64,000 bases of DNA, from assembly GCF_003171515.1 (NCBI RefSeq), contig NC_089390.1:6076001-6140000 (forward strand). Direction: 5' to 3'. The translations under genes were made by a program, and so were the position numbers. Each line of letters opens with the position of its first letter. Position 1 is the stretch's first letter. Positions 21,964 to 32,086 of the stretch are shown here, piece after piece. The notes beneath the pieces are model-generated. The model had not been told where the DNA came from. It was given only the letters and a program-made list of their open reading frames with translations, and did no database searches. This DNA comes from Pyrenophora tritici-repentis (taxonomy: Eukaryota > Ascomycota > Dothideomycetes > Pleosporales > Pleosporaceae).

Positions 21964-23637
21964 ATGGCTTTCTTTTTCGTAGTTCTGCTGCTGGCAGCCT
22001 GCTCCAACATCACAACGGCTGGCCCGGTCCCAAAACTTCATCAAAGACAGCTGTAAGATCCACAGTGAATCTTCTAAAAGAATTTAACTAACTGATAAAG
22101 CTTTGCGAGCTTTTCAAACACTTCTTCGACAGTTGCTCCCGCAACTGATGTGCAAGCGGATACTGCAATCGTGATAGAGCCGATTAAGCCAACAGTTTTC
22201 ACATCGATAGCACCAGCCGTCACATTTGTCAATCCTGGTGGAAAGCCACTTGCTACTCTAGACCCACGGACTTTCTTATCCACTTCCTTTATTACGCCGT
22301 CACCTGCACCAACAACGCAGAAGAGCACAAGCGCACTTCTTACATCAACCCCTGAACCGAAACCTGTGGAGAGCTATGTGACACCTTCTTCCTCGGCCGT
22401 AGTATCTGCAGCCCCCTCGAGCACGGTAGCAGTAGCAGACAATAGCACAACAAACCAGTCGAGTAAAAAGGTGCCCGTGTTCACCTACTCGCCCGCAGAA
22501 GATGAGACCTCCAAGGCCCCTGCTTCTCCCACGGTGTCTCTAACCAGTGCAACCCCAGCACCCACATCTGGCGGACTATCTGGCTTCCAACATCCTGGCT
22601 CAGCATCTAGGAGCCCACAAGCAGCTAATACTACTACCAGCGTAATCACTGCGAGTACCCCATCTCCTGTCATACAGGCTCCATCATCTGCAAGCTTTGA
22701 CAGCTCCCCTATAATAATTTCTACCTCGAGTACGTCGCCTGTAGTGGCCCTCCCTTCAGCTTCACAGACTGTGGACATAGCATCGCGTGTTGTTGTGACA
22801 CAGTATACAACCGTCTACGCAACACCCTCAGCATCCGAGGCTCAGGAGTCTCCTTCTCTGGCTTCGTCGACTTTGGACATGGCTAGTGTGTCTGCTTCAT
22901 CTAGCTCATCTGAGATGTCGCCATCGGCATCACTACAAATTCCTCCCGTGATAATCGTCACATCGTTCACTACAGTTATGCCATCGCCAACACCAGAAGT
23001 GCCCGCTGCATCTGCAGCTCCCGCACCAGTTGTACCTAGCTCTGCAGCCCCGTCATCCGCATATACGAGTCCATCTCTAAGTGCTTCAGAGCCAACGCCA
23101 CCTGCAGCCCCATCTTCGGCGTCCGCAACCCTCGAACCCACATCAACACCTCCCGTGGCACCCTCGTCTACTGCACTAGCCACGACAACACCGACACCCG
23201 AGAGTTCCATGCAAGTCGCCCCATCTTCACCGATGCCACCCCCACCAACCGTCTCCGCACAACCTTCCTCTTCCATATCGTCACCACCTCCTGCACCGGG
23301 TTATTCCGCCCAGCCCTCAGCATCCATGGCACCACCCCCAGCCCCCTCATCTTCGGCGTTGGCGTCGGCATCGACAACACCCCAACCTCCCCAATCACCA
23401 GCCCCCTCATCTTCAGCATCAGCGTCAACAACACCCCAACCACCCCCATCACCAGCCTCTACGAGTATCTCTTCAACCCCAACCCCATCGCCAACCCCTT
23501 CTTCATCATCGATGACATCGGAAGGCCCGCTGATTATTACGCCGATACCGCCTAGTCAAATTTTCACGGTAACGGCTACTGCGACTGTGACGGAGACGGA
23601 GAAAGAGACGGTCACTGCTACTGTTACTGCGAAGTGA
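21964..23637 (+). CDS. Secreted Ser/Thr/Pro-rich (mucin-like) protein
   Basis: Two exons, 21964-22052 and 22101-23637, join across a 48-nt intron (GTAAGA, branch ACTAAC, AAAG), giving 541 aa. The first exon encodes a typical signal peptide (M-A-F-F-F-V-V-L-L-L-A-A, cleavage near residue 19-20). This would send the protein out of the cell or to the wall. The rest is dominated by Ser, Thr, Pro and Ala, with runs such as P-P-P-A-P-S-S-S, and should be heavily O-glycosylated. A short ordered patch near the C terminus (I-F-T-V-T-A-T-A-T-V-T-E) is rich in beta-branched residues. I see no GPI-anchor signal. It probably acts as a wall or surface mucin, but this is inferred from composition only. Confidence 0.75.
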
Positions 23638-23958
23638 GAAGATGAAGGGGGAAATGGGGTGGTGGGTAATGTGAAGGAGGCATGAGAGGAGGTGGGAAGA
23701 ATAAAAAGACTGTTGTGTTTGATACCCAAGATTGTTGTTTAAAGATTTCTTTTGTTTAACTTTGTTATTTTTTTAGTAGCGCTTCGATTTGTTGTTGTTG
23801 TTGTGTGGAGTAGATGGTAAACAGAGCGATTGAGTGAGTGAGAGGAATTAACATTACACTTTACTATATACCTACAAAGCGAAACGTGCACATTTTCCAC
23901 GTCTGTATATACCGCTAGAACTCGCTATTTCATACACACCCACCACGTCCTCATCACC
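23638..23958. other. Convergent 3' region
   Basis: 321 bp between convergent genes. T-rich and GTT-repeat sequence near 23740-23800 is consistent with 3' UTR and polyadenylation signals. Confidence 0.4.
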
Positions 23959-25770
23959 TCAATATCCGCTCTGCTCCTTCCTCCCGCCCTCTCCATCCTC
24001 CCCACCACCACCACCATCACCCTCCCTCCTCGCACCCCCCTTCGCCTCCGCAATCCCCTTCTCATCGCCCCTCAACTTCTCAAAATACGCCTTGACATCC
24101 TCGGCCCCAACGGGCGTCCCACTCTCCGCAAACGGCTTCAAAAACGCCGCCACCTTGTCCTTCAAATGCGCATACGCCATGGCGCCCTGGATAGCGCGCA
24201 CGCGATCCATATTATTGAAAGCTGCTTCGCCACGGTCTAAGATACTGCCTGTGCCGACGGATTGGGCGCCTTCGGCGTCGTTGTTGTCGTCGCCAGAGGC
24301 GGAGACGGGGGGCTCGTAGGTTTCTTCTTCTTCGAGGAGTTGGGTGTGCGGTTTTAGAAGGGGGTAGCATGTGTTACAGTGGCAGAGATGGTTGCGGAAG
24401 GAGGGTTTAAGGAAGAGGGAGAAGGGGGTTGTGTGGGCTTGTGGGGGAGGGAGGGAGGGTGGTGTGTTTGGGGGTTCTGGGGTTTCCTCCGGTTTGTTCG
24501 GGGTTGCGGTTGCGCTCTCTGGGATGTTATTTAGAGCACCACTGGGGTCTTCGGACCTTTGTCGCTTAGCCGGTGCTGGGGCTGCAAGGGTTGAGGGTGT
24601 TTGCTGAGTTTCGTCTTCGTCAGTGGCTTTGCGTTTCTTGGAGTCGCTGGTTGTGGGCTCGGGGTCTAAAGTAATGGGTTTTGCTGCTTGTGCAACGGCC
24701 CAGGCTGAGGAGTGGTAGATGGGCGGGAGGAATCCTGTTGAGCCGGCGTACTTCTTGATCCATGGATTTGCCGCAACGCACTTGTAACAGATGAAGTGGT
24801 CAAAGTCTTCTTCAGCAGGGAAACCTGGAGGTAGTGGCGGGTCGTCATCTTCTTCTTCGACGCCATCTGCTGCAAGGTCATTCCCATCGACACCGTTGCC
24901 GTTTTCAACTGCAGCTGTGATAGATGTTTGACCTGGTGGTGCCATTGCTTCTTGGTTTTCTTCAACCTTCGTTTTTTCCGTAGCAGGCTTATCCACATCC
25001 ATCGCATCGGTTGCGCCGTTCGACTCTTTAGCCTTGGGCTTCTCGATCATCTTGCTAAACTCCTCCCGCGTGAAGCCAACCAAACACTCGGGATGCCACC
25101 AATCCTCACCACAGCCACCATCATTGCAACTCCCAAGGCCCAGACATTGGAACATGGTGCCCTTCTCTTGGTCGGGATCGTATTCTTGACTACAGCCACA
25201 GAACTTATTCCTAAAGTTTTGGTTGTATTCGTTAGTTTTCGCTGGCTCTTCCCCAGTCACATCGCCTTTCCGGCCCGTCTCTGCGTTGATACGAAGCGTA
25301 CATGGCGTCATATCGGGTATTCTTGTGGTACCGCAGTCGCATATGAAGTTCCGCTTACTAAACAGTTCGACGAGTATGTGTTCGCCATGGCAGGATATGG
25401 AGCACGAGTAGCAGACGCCTGCTGGGGTATACTGTTGTGCAGACGAGGCGGGCGCCGGGTTGCAGGTGAGGCATGCGTAGAGACTTTGTCGAAGAGGTCC
25501 AAGATCGCGTGTGCAAGTATCGAATTGCTGTGTGTTGTGAGTCAATGCGCATACGGTATGGCAAATGTACTGACATATGGGAGCGCTTCGCGTGCTTCTT
25601 TCTCGAGATTGAGTTGCTCTTTTATGAAGCTATTGGATTCTGGTCAGTTGCTGCAAAATGATAAGCCTCTTAATCACATACTCTGCTGCTGTCTGAGAGG
25701 TCTCTGATGCTTGCGACATGCTGCTGGTGCGCGCCTTGGAGGCCGTTGTCGCTGACTGTGAATCTGCCAT
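23959..25770 (-). CDS. UBR7-type protein (UBR box plus PHD-like finger)
   Basis: A 570-aa homologue of human UBR7 and fission yeast Mlo2, proteins with a UBR zinc finger that act in ubiquitylation and chromatin. Exons 25770-25682, 25629-25575 and 25527-23959 join across introns of 52 and 47 nt, producing the family start L-P-Y-Q-F-D-x-C-T-R-D-L-G-P-L-R-Q. The UBR box covers ~65-118 with Cys/His pairs (A-C-L-T-C, C-Y-S-C, C-H-G-E-H, C-D-C-G). A PHD-like finger follows at ~155-200 (F-C-G-C ... W-W-H-P-E-C-L). A later C-Y-K-C pair and a C-H-C-N-T-C cluster near residue ~390 complete the family's metal sites. A long acidic/Pro-rich linker lies between. It is divergent from MCM2. Confidence 0.9.
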
Positions 25771-26212
25771 TGCCGTGGAATAACGCGCAACGATAACCTT
25801 TAGCAATATACGTCGAGAGGCTTAGGATGATGATTTATGAATCCAGGTTCCTTGGAAGCCAACAGCGAAAACAAAACGTGGTGTTGGTAAGACAACAACC
25901 TATGGTGAGCGTGGGGAAGCCTGATGCGCCCGGTCGCTGATTGGCTAGAGCGATACCACTTTACGCGTGGAAAAGTGAAAGCGCGACGCGGTCGTGTTCT
26001 CCATCTTCTGCCCCTTCTCTAACACTGTTAACCCCGCATCACTGCCCCATTCCTTCTAAAGTATCCTCGTATTGCATGCAGGAGGTTTGAATTGAACCAG
26101 CATGAGGTATGCTCCCCAAATACACAGGTCCCCTAGACTGAGCACCGACCCCTGCCCCTCTCCACCACCAACTCAATACTAATAAACACACAGCTCACCA
26201 CTTCGTTCCAAC
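25771..26212. promoter_or_regulatory. UBR7-MCM2 divergent promoter with MluI cell-cycle box
   Basis: Contains a perfect MCB element ACGCGT at 25963-25968, a related ACGCGG at 25986-25991 and an inverted CCAAT box (ATTGG) at 25940-25944. MCB sites bind the MBF/SBF-type factors that drive G1/S genes including MCM genes in yeasts. The sites lie ~135-250 bp upstream of the probable MCM2 start. The region also holds a probable 5' mini-exon and intron of MCM2 (see findings). Confidence 0.6.
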
Positions 26213-28882
26213 ATGTCGTCCGCAAATCGTGGTGCTGGTCCTAGCAACAGGAACAATAAGCGTGCGAGAGATGATGAAGACATCTCTTCCCCGGCGGCGC
26301 GTCCGCCATCCAGCCGTAAGTGCGACGAAAACATCGGCCACAACAAACGACTAATAATGCATAGCAATGGCCTCGTCGCCTCCTATGCTTCCCCAAGACG
26401 AAGATGCAGACATGCTCGACGAAGACGACGTCATTCGCGATGTAGACGATTTGGACGAAGACGCCGAAGAGGCTGAGGGCATCGACCTCTTTGCAGACAA
26501 CTTCGAGAACGACTATGCATCACGTGAGAACGATGCCTACGAAGGCCAGGGCATCGACGATGAAGGCGATTACGAAGAAATGAGTCTTGCGCAAAGGCGA
26601 GAGCTCGATGCACGTCTCAACGCCCGTGATAGGGAAGCAAGACGCCGTATGCCGGCTGCCTTTTTGCCAGATGAAGATGAGCAAGATGGGTTGGCAGGCC
26701 TAATGGGACGCCGCCGTGTCCGGAGACATCGATACGACGAGGAAGATGACATGGACATGGGCGATGATATCATGAACGAGGAATTGACACTTGAGGCGCT
26801 CACCGACGTAAAAGCCAACACATTGACCGATTGGGTTGCTCAACCGCAAGTCGCCAGGACAATTGCGCGAGAATTCAAATCTTTCTTGACCGAATACACA
26901 GATGAGCAAGGACACTCAGTGTACGGAGCCCGTATTCGAACATTGGGTGAGATAAACGCCGAGTCTTTAGAGGTCTCGTTCGACCATCTTGCCGAACAGA
27001 AAGCCACGCTAGCATACTGGCTAGCCAACACCCCAACTGAGATGCTGAAGATCTTCGACCAGGTGGCTATGGAAGTTGCCCTGCTTCATTACCCCGACTA
27101 TGAGCGTATTCATTCCGAAATCCACGTCCGCATCACCGATGTACCTGTTCAATACACCCTCCGTCAGCTTCGTCAGACGCATCTGAACAGTCTGGTCCGC
27201 GTTAGTGGAGTCGTTACCCGCCGTAGTGGAGTCTTCCCTCAACTCAAGTACGTCAAATTCGACTGTACCAAGTGCGGTGTCACTCTTGGCCCATTCCACC
27301 AGGATTCCAATGTTGAGGTGAAAATCTCCTTCTGTCAGAACTGCCAGTCGCGCGGTCCCTTCACAGTCAACTCTGAGCGGACAGTGTACCGCAATTACCA
27401 AAAACTCACGCTACAAGAATCTCCAGGTACTGTCCCGGCCGGTCGGTTGCCTCGTCATCGCGAGGTCATTCTTCTATGGGATCTCATCGATTCGGCGAAA
27501 CCCGGTGAGGAGATTGAGGTCACCGGTATTTACCGTAACAACTACGATGCTGCCTTGAACAACAAGAACGGATTTCCTGTCTTTGCAACCATCCTTGAGG
27601 CAAACTACATTGTCAAGTCGCACGATCAGCTGGCGGGCTTCCGTTTGACAGAGGATGACGAGAAGGAAATCAGACGGTTGTCAAAGGACCCTCGCATTGT
27701 AGACAAAATCATCAACTCGATCGCCCCTAGCATCTACGGACATACCGACATCAAGACTGCCGTGGCGCTTTCACTCTTCGGGGGTGTTAGCAAGGAGGCA
27801 CCTGGTCGTCATTCTATCCGTGGTGATATCAACGTTCTGCTCCTTGGAGATCCCGGTACTGCCAAGTCTCAGATCTTGAAGTACGTTGAGAAGACCGCCC
27901 ATCGCGCAGTCTTTGCTACTGGTCAGGGTGCTTCCGCGGTTGGTCTTACAGCTTCTGTCCGTCGTGACCCCATGACGAGCGAGTGGACCCTTGAGGGAGG
28001 TGCATTAGTGCTTGCGGACAAAGGCACCTGTCTCATCGATGAGTTCGACAAGATGAACGATCAGGACCGAACATCCATTCACGAGGCTATGGAGCAACAA
28101 ACTATCTCTATATCTAAAGCTGGTATTGTTACAACGCTCCAGGCGCGCTGTTCAATCGTGGCTGCTGCCAACCCCATCGGCGGTCGCTACAACTCCACCA
28201 TTCCCTTCTCTCAGAATGTTGAGCTTACCGAGCCTATCTTGTCTCGATTTGATATTCTCTGTGTTGTACGCGATACTGTCGATCCAACGGAGGATGAGCG
28301 CCTAGCCAAGTTCGTCGTGCACTCTCACGGTCGAGCGCATCCGCTTGTCAACTCAGCATACGGCTACTCTGATAAGGCGAAGAATGGCGAAAACGGCGAT
28401 GACCAGATGGAAGTCGACGGAGAAGCCCCGAAAAAGGAGACCGAGATTCCACAGGAACTTCTAAGGAAGTATATCCTCTATGCTAGAGAGAAGTGCAGGC
28501 CCAAGCTGTACCAAATCGAGCAAGACAAGATCGCTCGTCTCTTCGCAGATATGCGACGAGAATCCATGGCAACTGGAGCTTACCCCATTACAGTAAGCAC
28601 AACTGCCTTTATTTGCGGAATTCTAGCTAACACGGATAGGTTCGTCATCTTGAGGCCATCTTGCGTATCGCTGAATCTTTCTGTAAGATGCGCCTATCCG
28701 ATTATTGTGCATCAGTGGACATTGATCGCGCTATTGCTGTTGCCGTTGACTCGTTTGTTGGCTCTCAAAAGGTCAGCGCAAAGAAGGCATTGGCAAGGGC
28801 TTTCGCCAAGTACACCCTTAATAGACCTGGCGCTGTTCAAGCCCCTGCACGAGGAGGGCGGGCGCAAAGGACGGCAGCATGA
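26213..28882 (+). CDS. MCM2: MCM2, replicative helicase subunit
   Basis: A subunit of the Mcm2-7 hexamer loaded at replication origins; it also binds H3-H4. Exons 26213-26315, 26365-28592 and 28640-28882 give 857 aa (introns of 49 and 47 nt). The N terminus is acidic and Ser-rich (M-A-S-S-P-P-M-L-P), as in other Mcm2 proteins, where it holds histone-binding and DDK sites. Then come the C4 zinc finger (C-T-K-C ~335-338; C-Q-N-C ~358-361), Walker A G-D-P-G-T-A-K-S-Q (~529-537), Walker B I-D-E-F-D-K-M (~591-597) and the arginine finger S-R-F-D (~661-664). The C terminus is a winged-helix domain, completed only after the last intron. An upstream ATG at 26102 can be spliced in frame, adding eight residues. 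Confidence 0.97.
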
Positions 28883-29320
28883 GCAATTTTCTTTCCGTTG
28901 AAGATGTGACTTTGTTTCAAGTATGACGGATATGTCAAGAGGCAGGACACGCAGTGCGTCTTGGATGTTGATGATATGAGGTGCAATGATACCATCTGCG
29001 GGAGCGTTATGTGGGTAGCTAGATTTTGTTTATGTAGTCACTGGGTGATTGGTGTTTATCTTTTTTTCCAATTCAATACAAAGCTTGTACATGAATCTGA
29101 GAGTTTCCTGTCATTACATCGAGATTTAATGTCGATATTCCCATGGCCATCCGCGTAAGGGTGGATCCGCTGAGTCAGCGTGCTAGCTTAGGGTAAATCT
29201 TGGCGTCGGCTCGCCCACAGAATTTTTGCAATTGCGCTACCCATTCATCATCCTAAACTCACCGACCGGAGCACACCAACCACCCTTAGGAATACCACAG
29301 ACGACTTCCTACGTGCAACG
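28883..29320. promoter_or_regulatory. Promoter region of RPL30
   Basis: 438 bp between MCM2 and RPL30 in the same direction. The part after ~29160 should hold the ribosomal protein promoter and a C/A-rich leader. Confidence 0.4.
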
Positions 29321-29972
29321 ATGGCCCCCAAGAAGAACAAGAGAACCGCCGACTCCATCAACTCGCGCCTGGCGCTTGTGATGAAGTCCGGTAAGGTCAC
29401 TCTCGGCTACAAGTCCACCCTCAAGAGCCTGCGAACTGGCAAGGCCAAGCTCGTCATCATTGCCGGAAACACTCCTCCCCTCAGGAAGTCCGAGCTCGAG
29501 TGTAAGCATTGCTGTTTAACCAATTCGATGAGAGTATGTGCTAACGATGGACCAGACTACGCCATGCTTTCCAAGACCTCCGTCCACCACTTCTCCGGAA
29601 ACAACGTATGTACACCCCACGTCCACTCTCATTGCCTAACGACGAGATATCCTATATACGAGGGAGTTTGTTCTTGAATTACTTGGTGCAATGACCTTTG
29701 AATTGAGTGTCAACCCTGGAAAATGACGAACTCCTTCGTATCGGGTTTTCTCCGAGGGCTGGCTCTGAGAAGAGGTCTGAACATGGCTTCGGAGAGCTTT
29801 CAACTAACCCCTTGAAGATTGAGCTTGGTACCGCCTGCGGAAAGCTTTTCCGTTGCTCCGTTATGTCGATCCTCGATGCTGGTATGTTATCAACTTTTTT
29901 TTACAAATGACACAGGCCGCTAACAGTCTTTTAGGTGACTCTGATATCCTCAGCACCAACACCGAGAACTAG
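29321..29972 (+). CDS. RPL30: 60S ribosomal protein eL30 (L30)
   Basis: A 110-aa large-subunit protein beginning M-A-P-K-K-N-K-R and ending N-T-E-N. Four exons: 29321-29501, 29556-29605, 29818-29881 and 29935-29972. All junctions restore the family sequence ([28 protein letters not shown]). The second intron is 212 nt, about four times the local norm, while the others are 53-54 nt. The protein binds kink-turn RNA; in budding yeast it represses splicing of its own transcript. Whether that happens here is unknown. Confidence 0.97.
29606..29817 (+). other. Unusually long RPL30 intron, candidate ncRNA host
   Basis: 212-nt intron with GTATGT donor, CTAAC branch site and GAAG acceptor. It contains a box-C-like ATGACGA (one mismatch) and downstream CTGA box-D-like motifs near 29765 and 29778, but I find no convincing closing stem. 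A box C/D snoRNA is possible, not shown. Confidence 0.25.
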
Positions 29973-30877
29973 ATTCGCATCGTATATAAGGTGGAAGGCA
30001 ATTAGACAAGATACCAAGGCATGGTACCACACCGTGTTCATGATGATATCCAATGAAAAGATTCACGAGCCACCAATGCTTTTTTGCCCATGCACTTCAC
30101 CGTATATCATGCTTGTCTTTTTCAGTATTAGCGTTGCGTGGCTCTTCGCAGCAAAGGGGGTATGATGTGAGGTTGGTTCTGTTGATGGCTTGATTCTATA
30201 GTTAGCTCACGTTGGGCGAAATCAAAATGCTCAACATCTGCATCCCTTGACTCGTTCTCATAGCCAGGTATTGATGACTCCGGACTGCGCCGGACTGCAC
30301 ATTCACCTTCGCATATTTCCCAGACCCCTGGAACATGTAGTATCGGAGGATTGAATACATTATGCGAGTAGGCCTAATCCAGGTGGTTTCAGTCTTATCC
30401 TCAAGGCAACGACATGGTGATGTTGTTGAAACGGCAACAGTAGCAAATTCCCTGATTACCAACCAGGGCGGTGTGATAATGGTTGACAGACTAAACTGTG
30501 AAAACCAAAACCTCTTGTGCATAATCAAGGTTGACAGGCTATGAAACGGCCAACATGAGCTCATAGGCACATGTCGCCGGTTGCATGTGTGGCGGCTCCC
30601 CGCAATCAATGTGGCGCAGTTGCTTTGAAATCACTCGCTTAGGTGCTTGGCGTGGACGAGTCGAAATTGGATTGCTAAGCCGCGACGACGACTTTCCTCG
30701 CACTCGCCTTCGACAACCTCCCCACTAACACTTAAATACAGGGTAAGGTACGGCTGTCGCATATCTCTCTGCTCGTAGACGTTTTACTGACAGCTGCATC
30801 AGTTTGCACGCCCACACTCTCTCGCCACAACCTCCGGACACCCGCTCATTGATTTCAAAGCAGGAACAACCGTCACA
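29973..30877. other. Intergenic region between RPL30 and RPL10
   Basis: 905 bp with no supported gene. The last ~200 bases, with a pyrimidine-rich patch, likely form the RPL10 promoter and leader. Confidence 0.4.
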
Positions 30878-31653
30878 ATGGCCCGCCGTCCCGCCCGTTG
30901 CTACCGCTACTGCAAGAACAAGCCCGTACGTCATACTGGGGATATCGCGAGAGAAGGAATAGCAGACTGACTGGGTTGCAGTACCCCAAGAGCAGGTTCA
31001 ACCGTGGTGTACCCGATGCCAAGATCCGCATCTTCGACCTCGGTCGCAAGAAGGCCAACGTAGACGACTTCCCGCTCTGCATCCACTTGGTCTCCAACGA
31101 GTACGAGCAGCTGTCCTCTGAGGCTCTTGAGGCCGCCCGTATTTGCGCCAACAAGTACCTCGTAAAGAGCGGTGGAAAGGAATCCTTCCATCTCCGTGTC
31201 CGTGTCCACCCCTACCACGTCGTCCGTATCAACAAGATGTTGTCGTGCGCTGGTGCCGATAGATTGCAGACGGGTATGCGTGGTGCTTTCGGCAAGCCCA
31301 ACGGTCTTGTCGCTCGTGTCAACATCGGTCAGATTCTCATGTCCGTCCGGACTCGTGACTCTAACCGCGCCATCGCTCTTGAGGCTCTCAGGCGATGCCA
31401 GTACAAGGTACGTTGAAAGAAAAGGCCTGATGACAAATGTTCCAAAACTTACACATGATAGTTCCCCGGTCGCCAAAAGATCATCGTCTCCAAGAACTGG
31501 GGTTTCACTCCTCTCAAGCGTGACGAGTACGTCGAGCAGCGCCAGGCTGGAAAGGTCAAGATCGACGGTGCCTACGTTCAGTTCCTCCGCAACAAGGGTA
31601 ACCTCGCCAACAACATCAAGCGTTTCCCTACCGCTTTCGAGAACGCTGCTTAA
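30878..31653 (+). CDS. RPL10: 60S ribosomal protein uL16 (L10)
   Basis: A 221-aa large-subunit protein starting [12 protein letters not shown] and carrying the P-site-facing loop (M-R-G-A-F-G-K-P). Exons 30878-30925, 30982-31407 and 31462-31653, introns of 56 and 54 nt. It joins the 60S subunit late, in the cytoplasm. The family sequence is complete through F-P-T-A-F-E-N-A-A. The short first exon is typical of fungal ribosomal protein genes. Confidence 0.97.
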
Positions 31654-32086
31654 GTTCGGTTCGAGGAGACGAGTTGGTGTGCATGATAATCATGGGTCCA
31701 ATGGGAATTCGGTTACGGCGTGATTTGCTTTCTTTCAGTTATGGATGAAGGCTGGGGGTGAATATCTGCGGCATGTAACTGTAGAGAGCTACCAAAACAG
31801 CCCGACAATAACAAATGATACAAAAACAGCTGTACTGTCAATGACCCTGTTTGCGCAATTGACGTGTGCACAGTTGATTCTGAGACGATGTCTAGCAGGG
31901 GAGCCAAGCATCGAACCGATGTAGTACTTATACTCAGATTACTAGAGCCATGCAAGTTATCCAAGATAGTATTGGGATAAGCTAATCGTCCTTGCTATGT
32001 ACAAATGCTGAGTGGTATATTTCCTAATCAATAAACGCCTACCAACCCCATATGCGAATGCAATAGAACACGAACAAGTCTCTCTT
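31654..32086. other. Convergent 3' region (RPL10 / ATG9)
   Basis: 433 bp between convergent genes. A TCGAACC string near 31912 looks like part of a tRNA T arm on the minus strand but no cloverleaf forms. Confidence 0.4.

Noticed and set aside
23959..25545. Reading the UBR7-like gene as starting at the 25545 methionine (non-ATG)
   Set aside because: Two short upstream exons restore the family N terminus from a good ATG at 25770; the 25545 start lies inside an intron.
31861..31960. Possible minus-strand tRNA (GGTTCGATGC on the reverse strand)
   Set aside because: The T stem does not pair and no acceptor or anticodon stem can be built.
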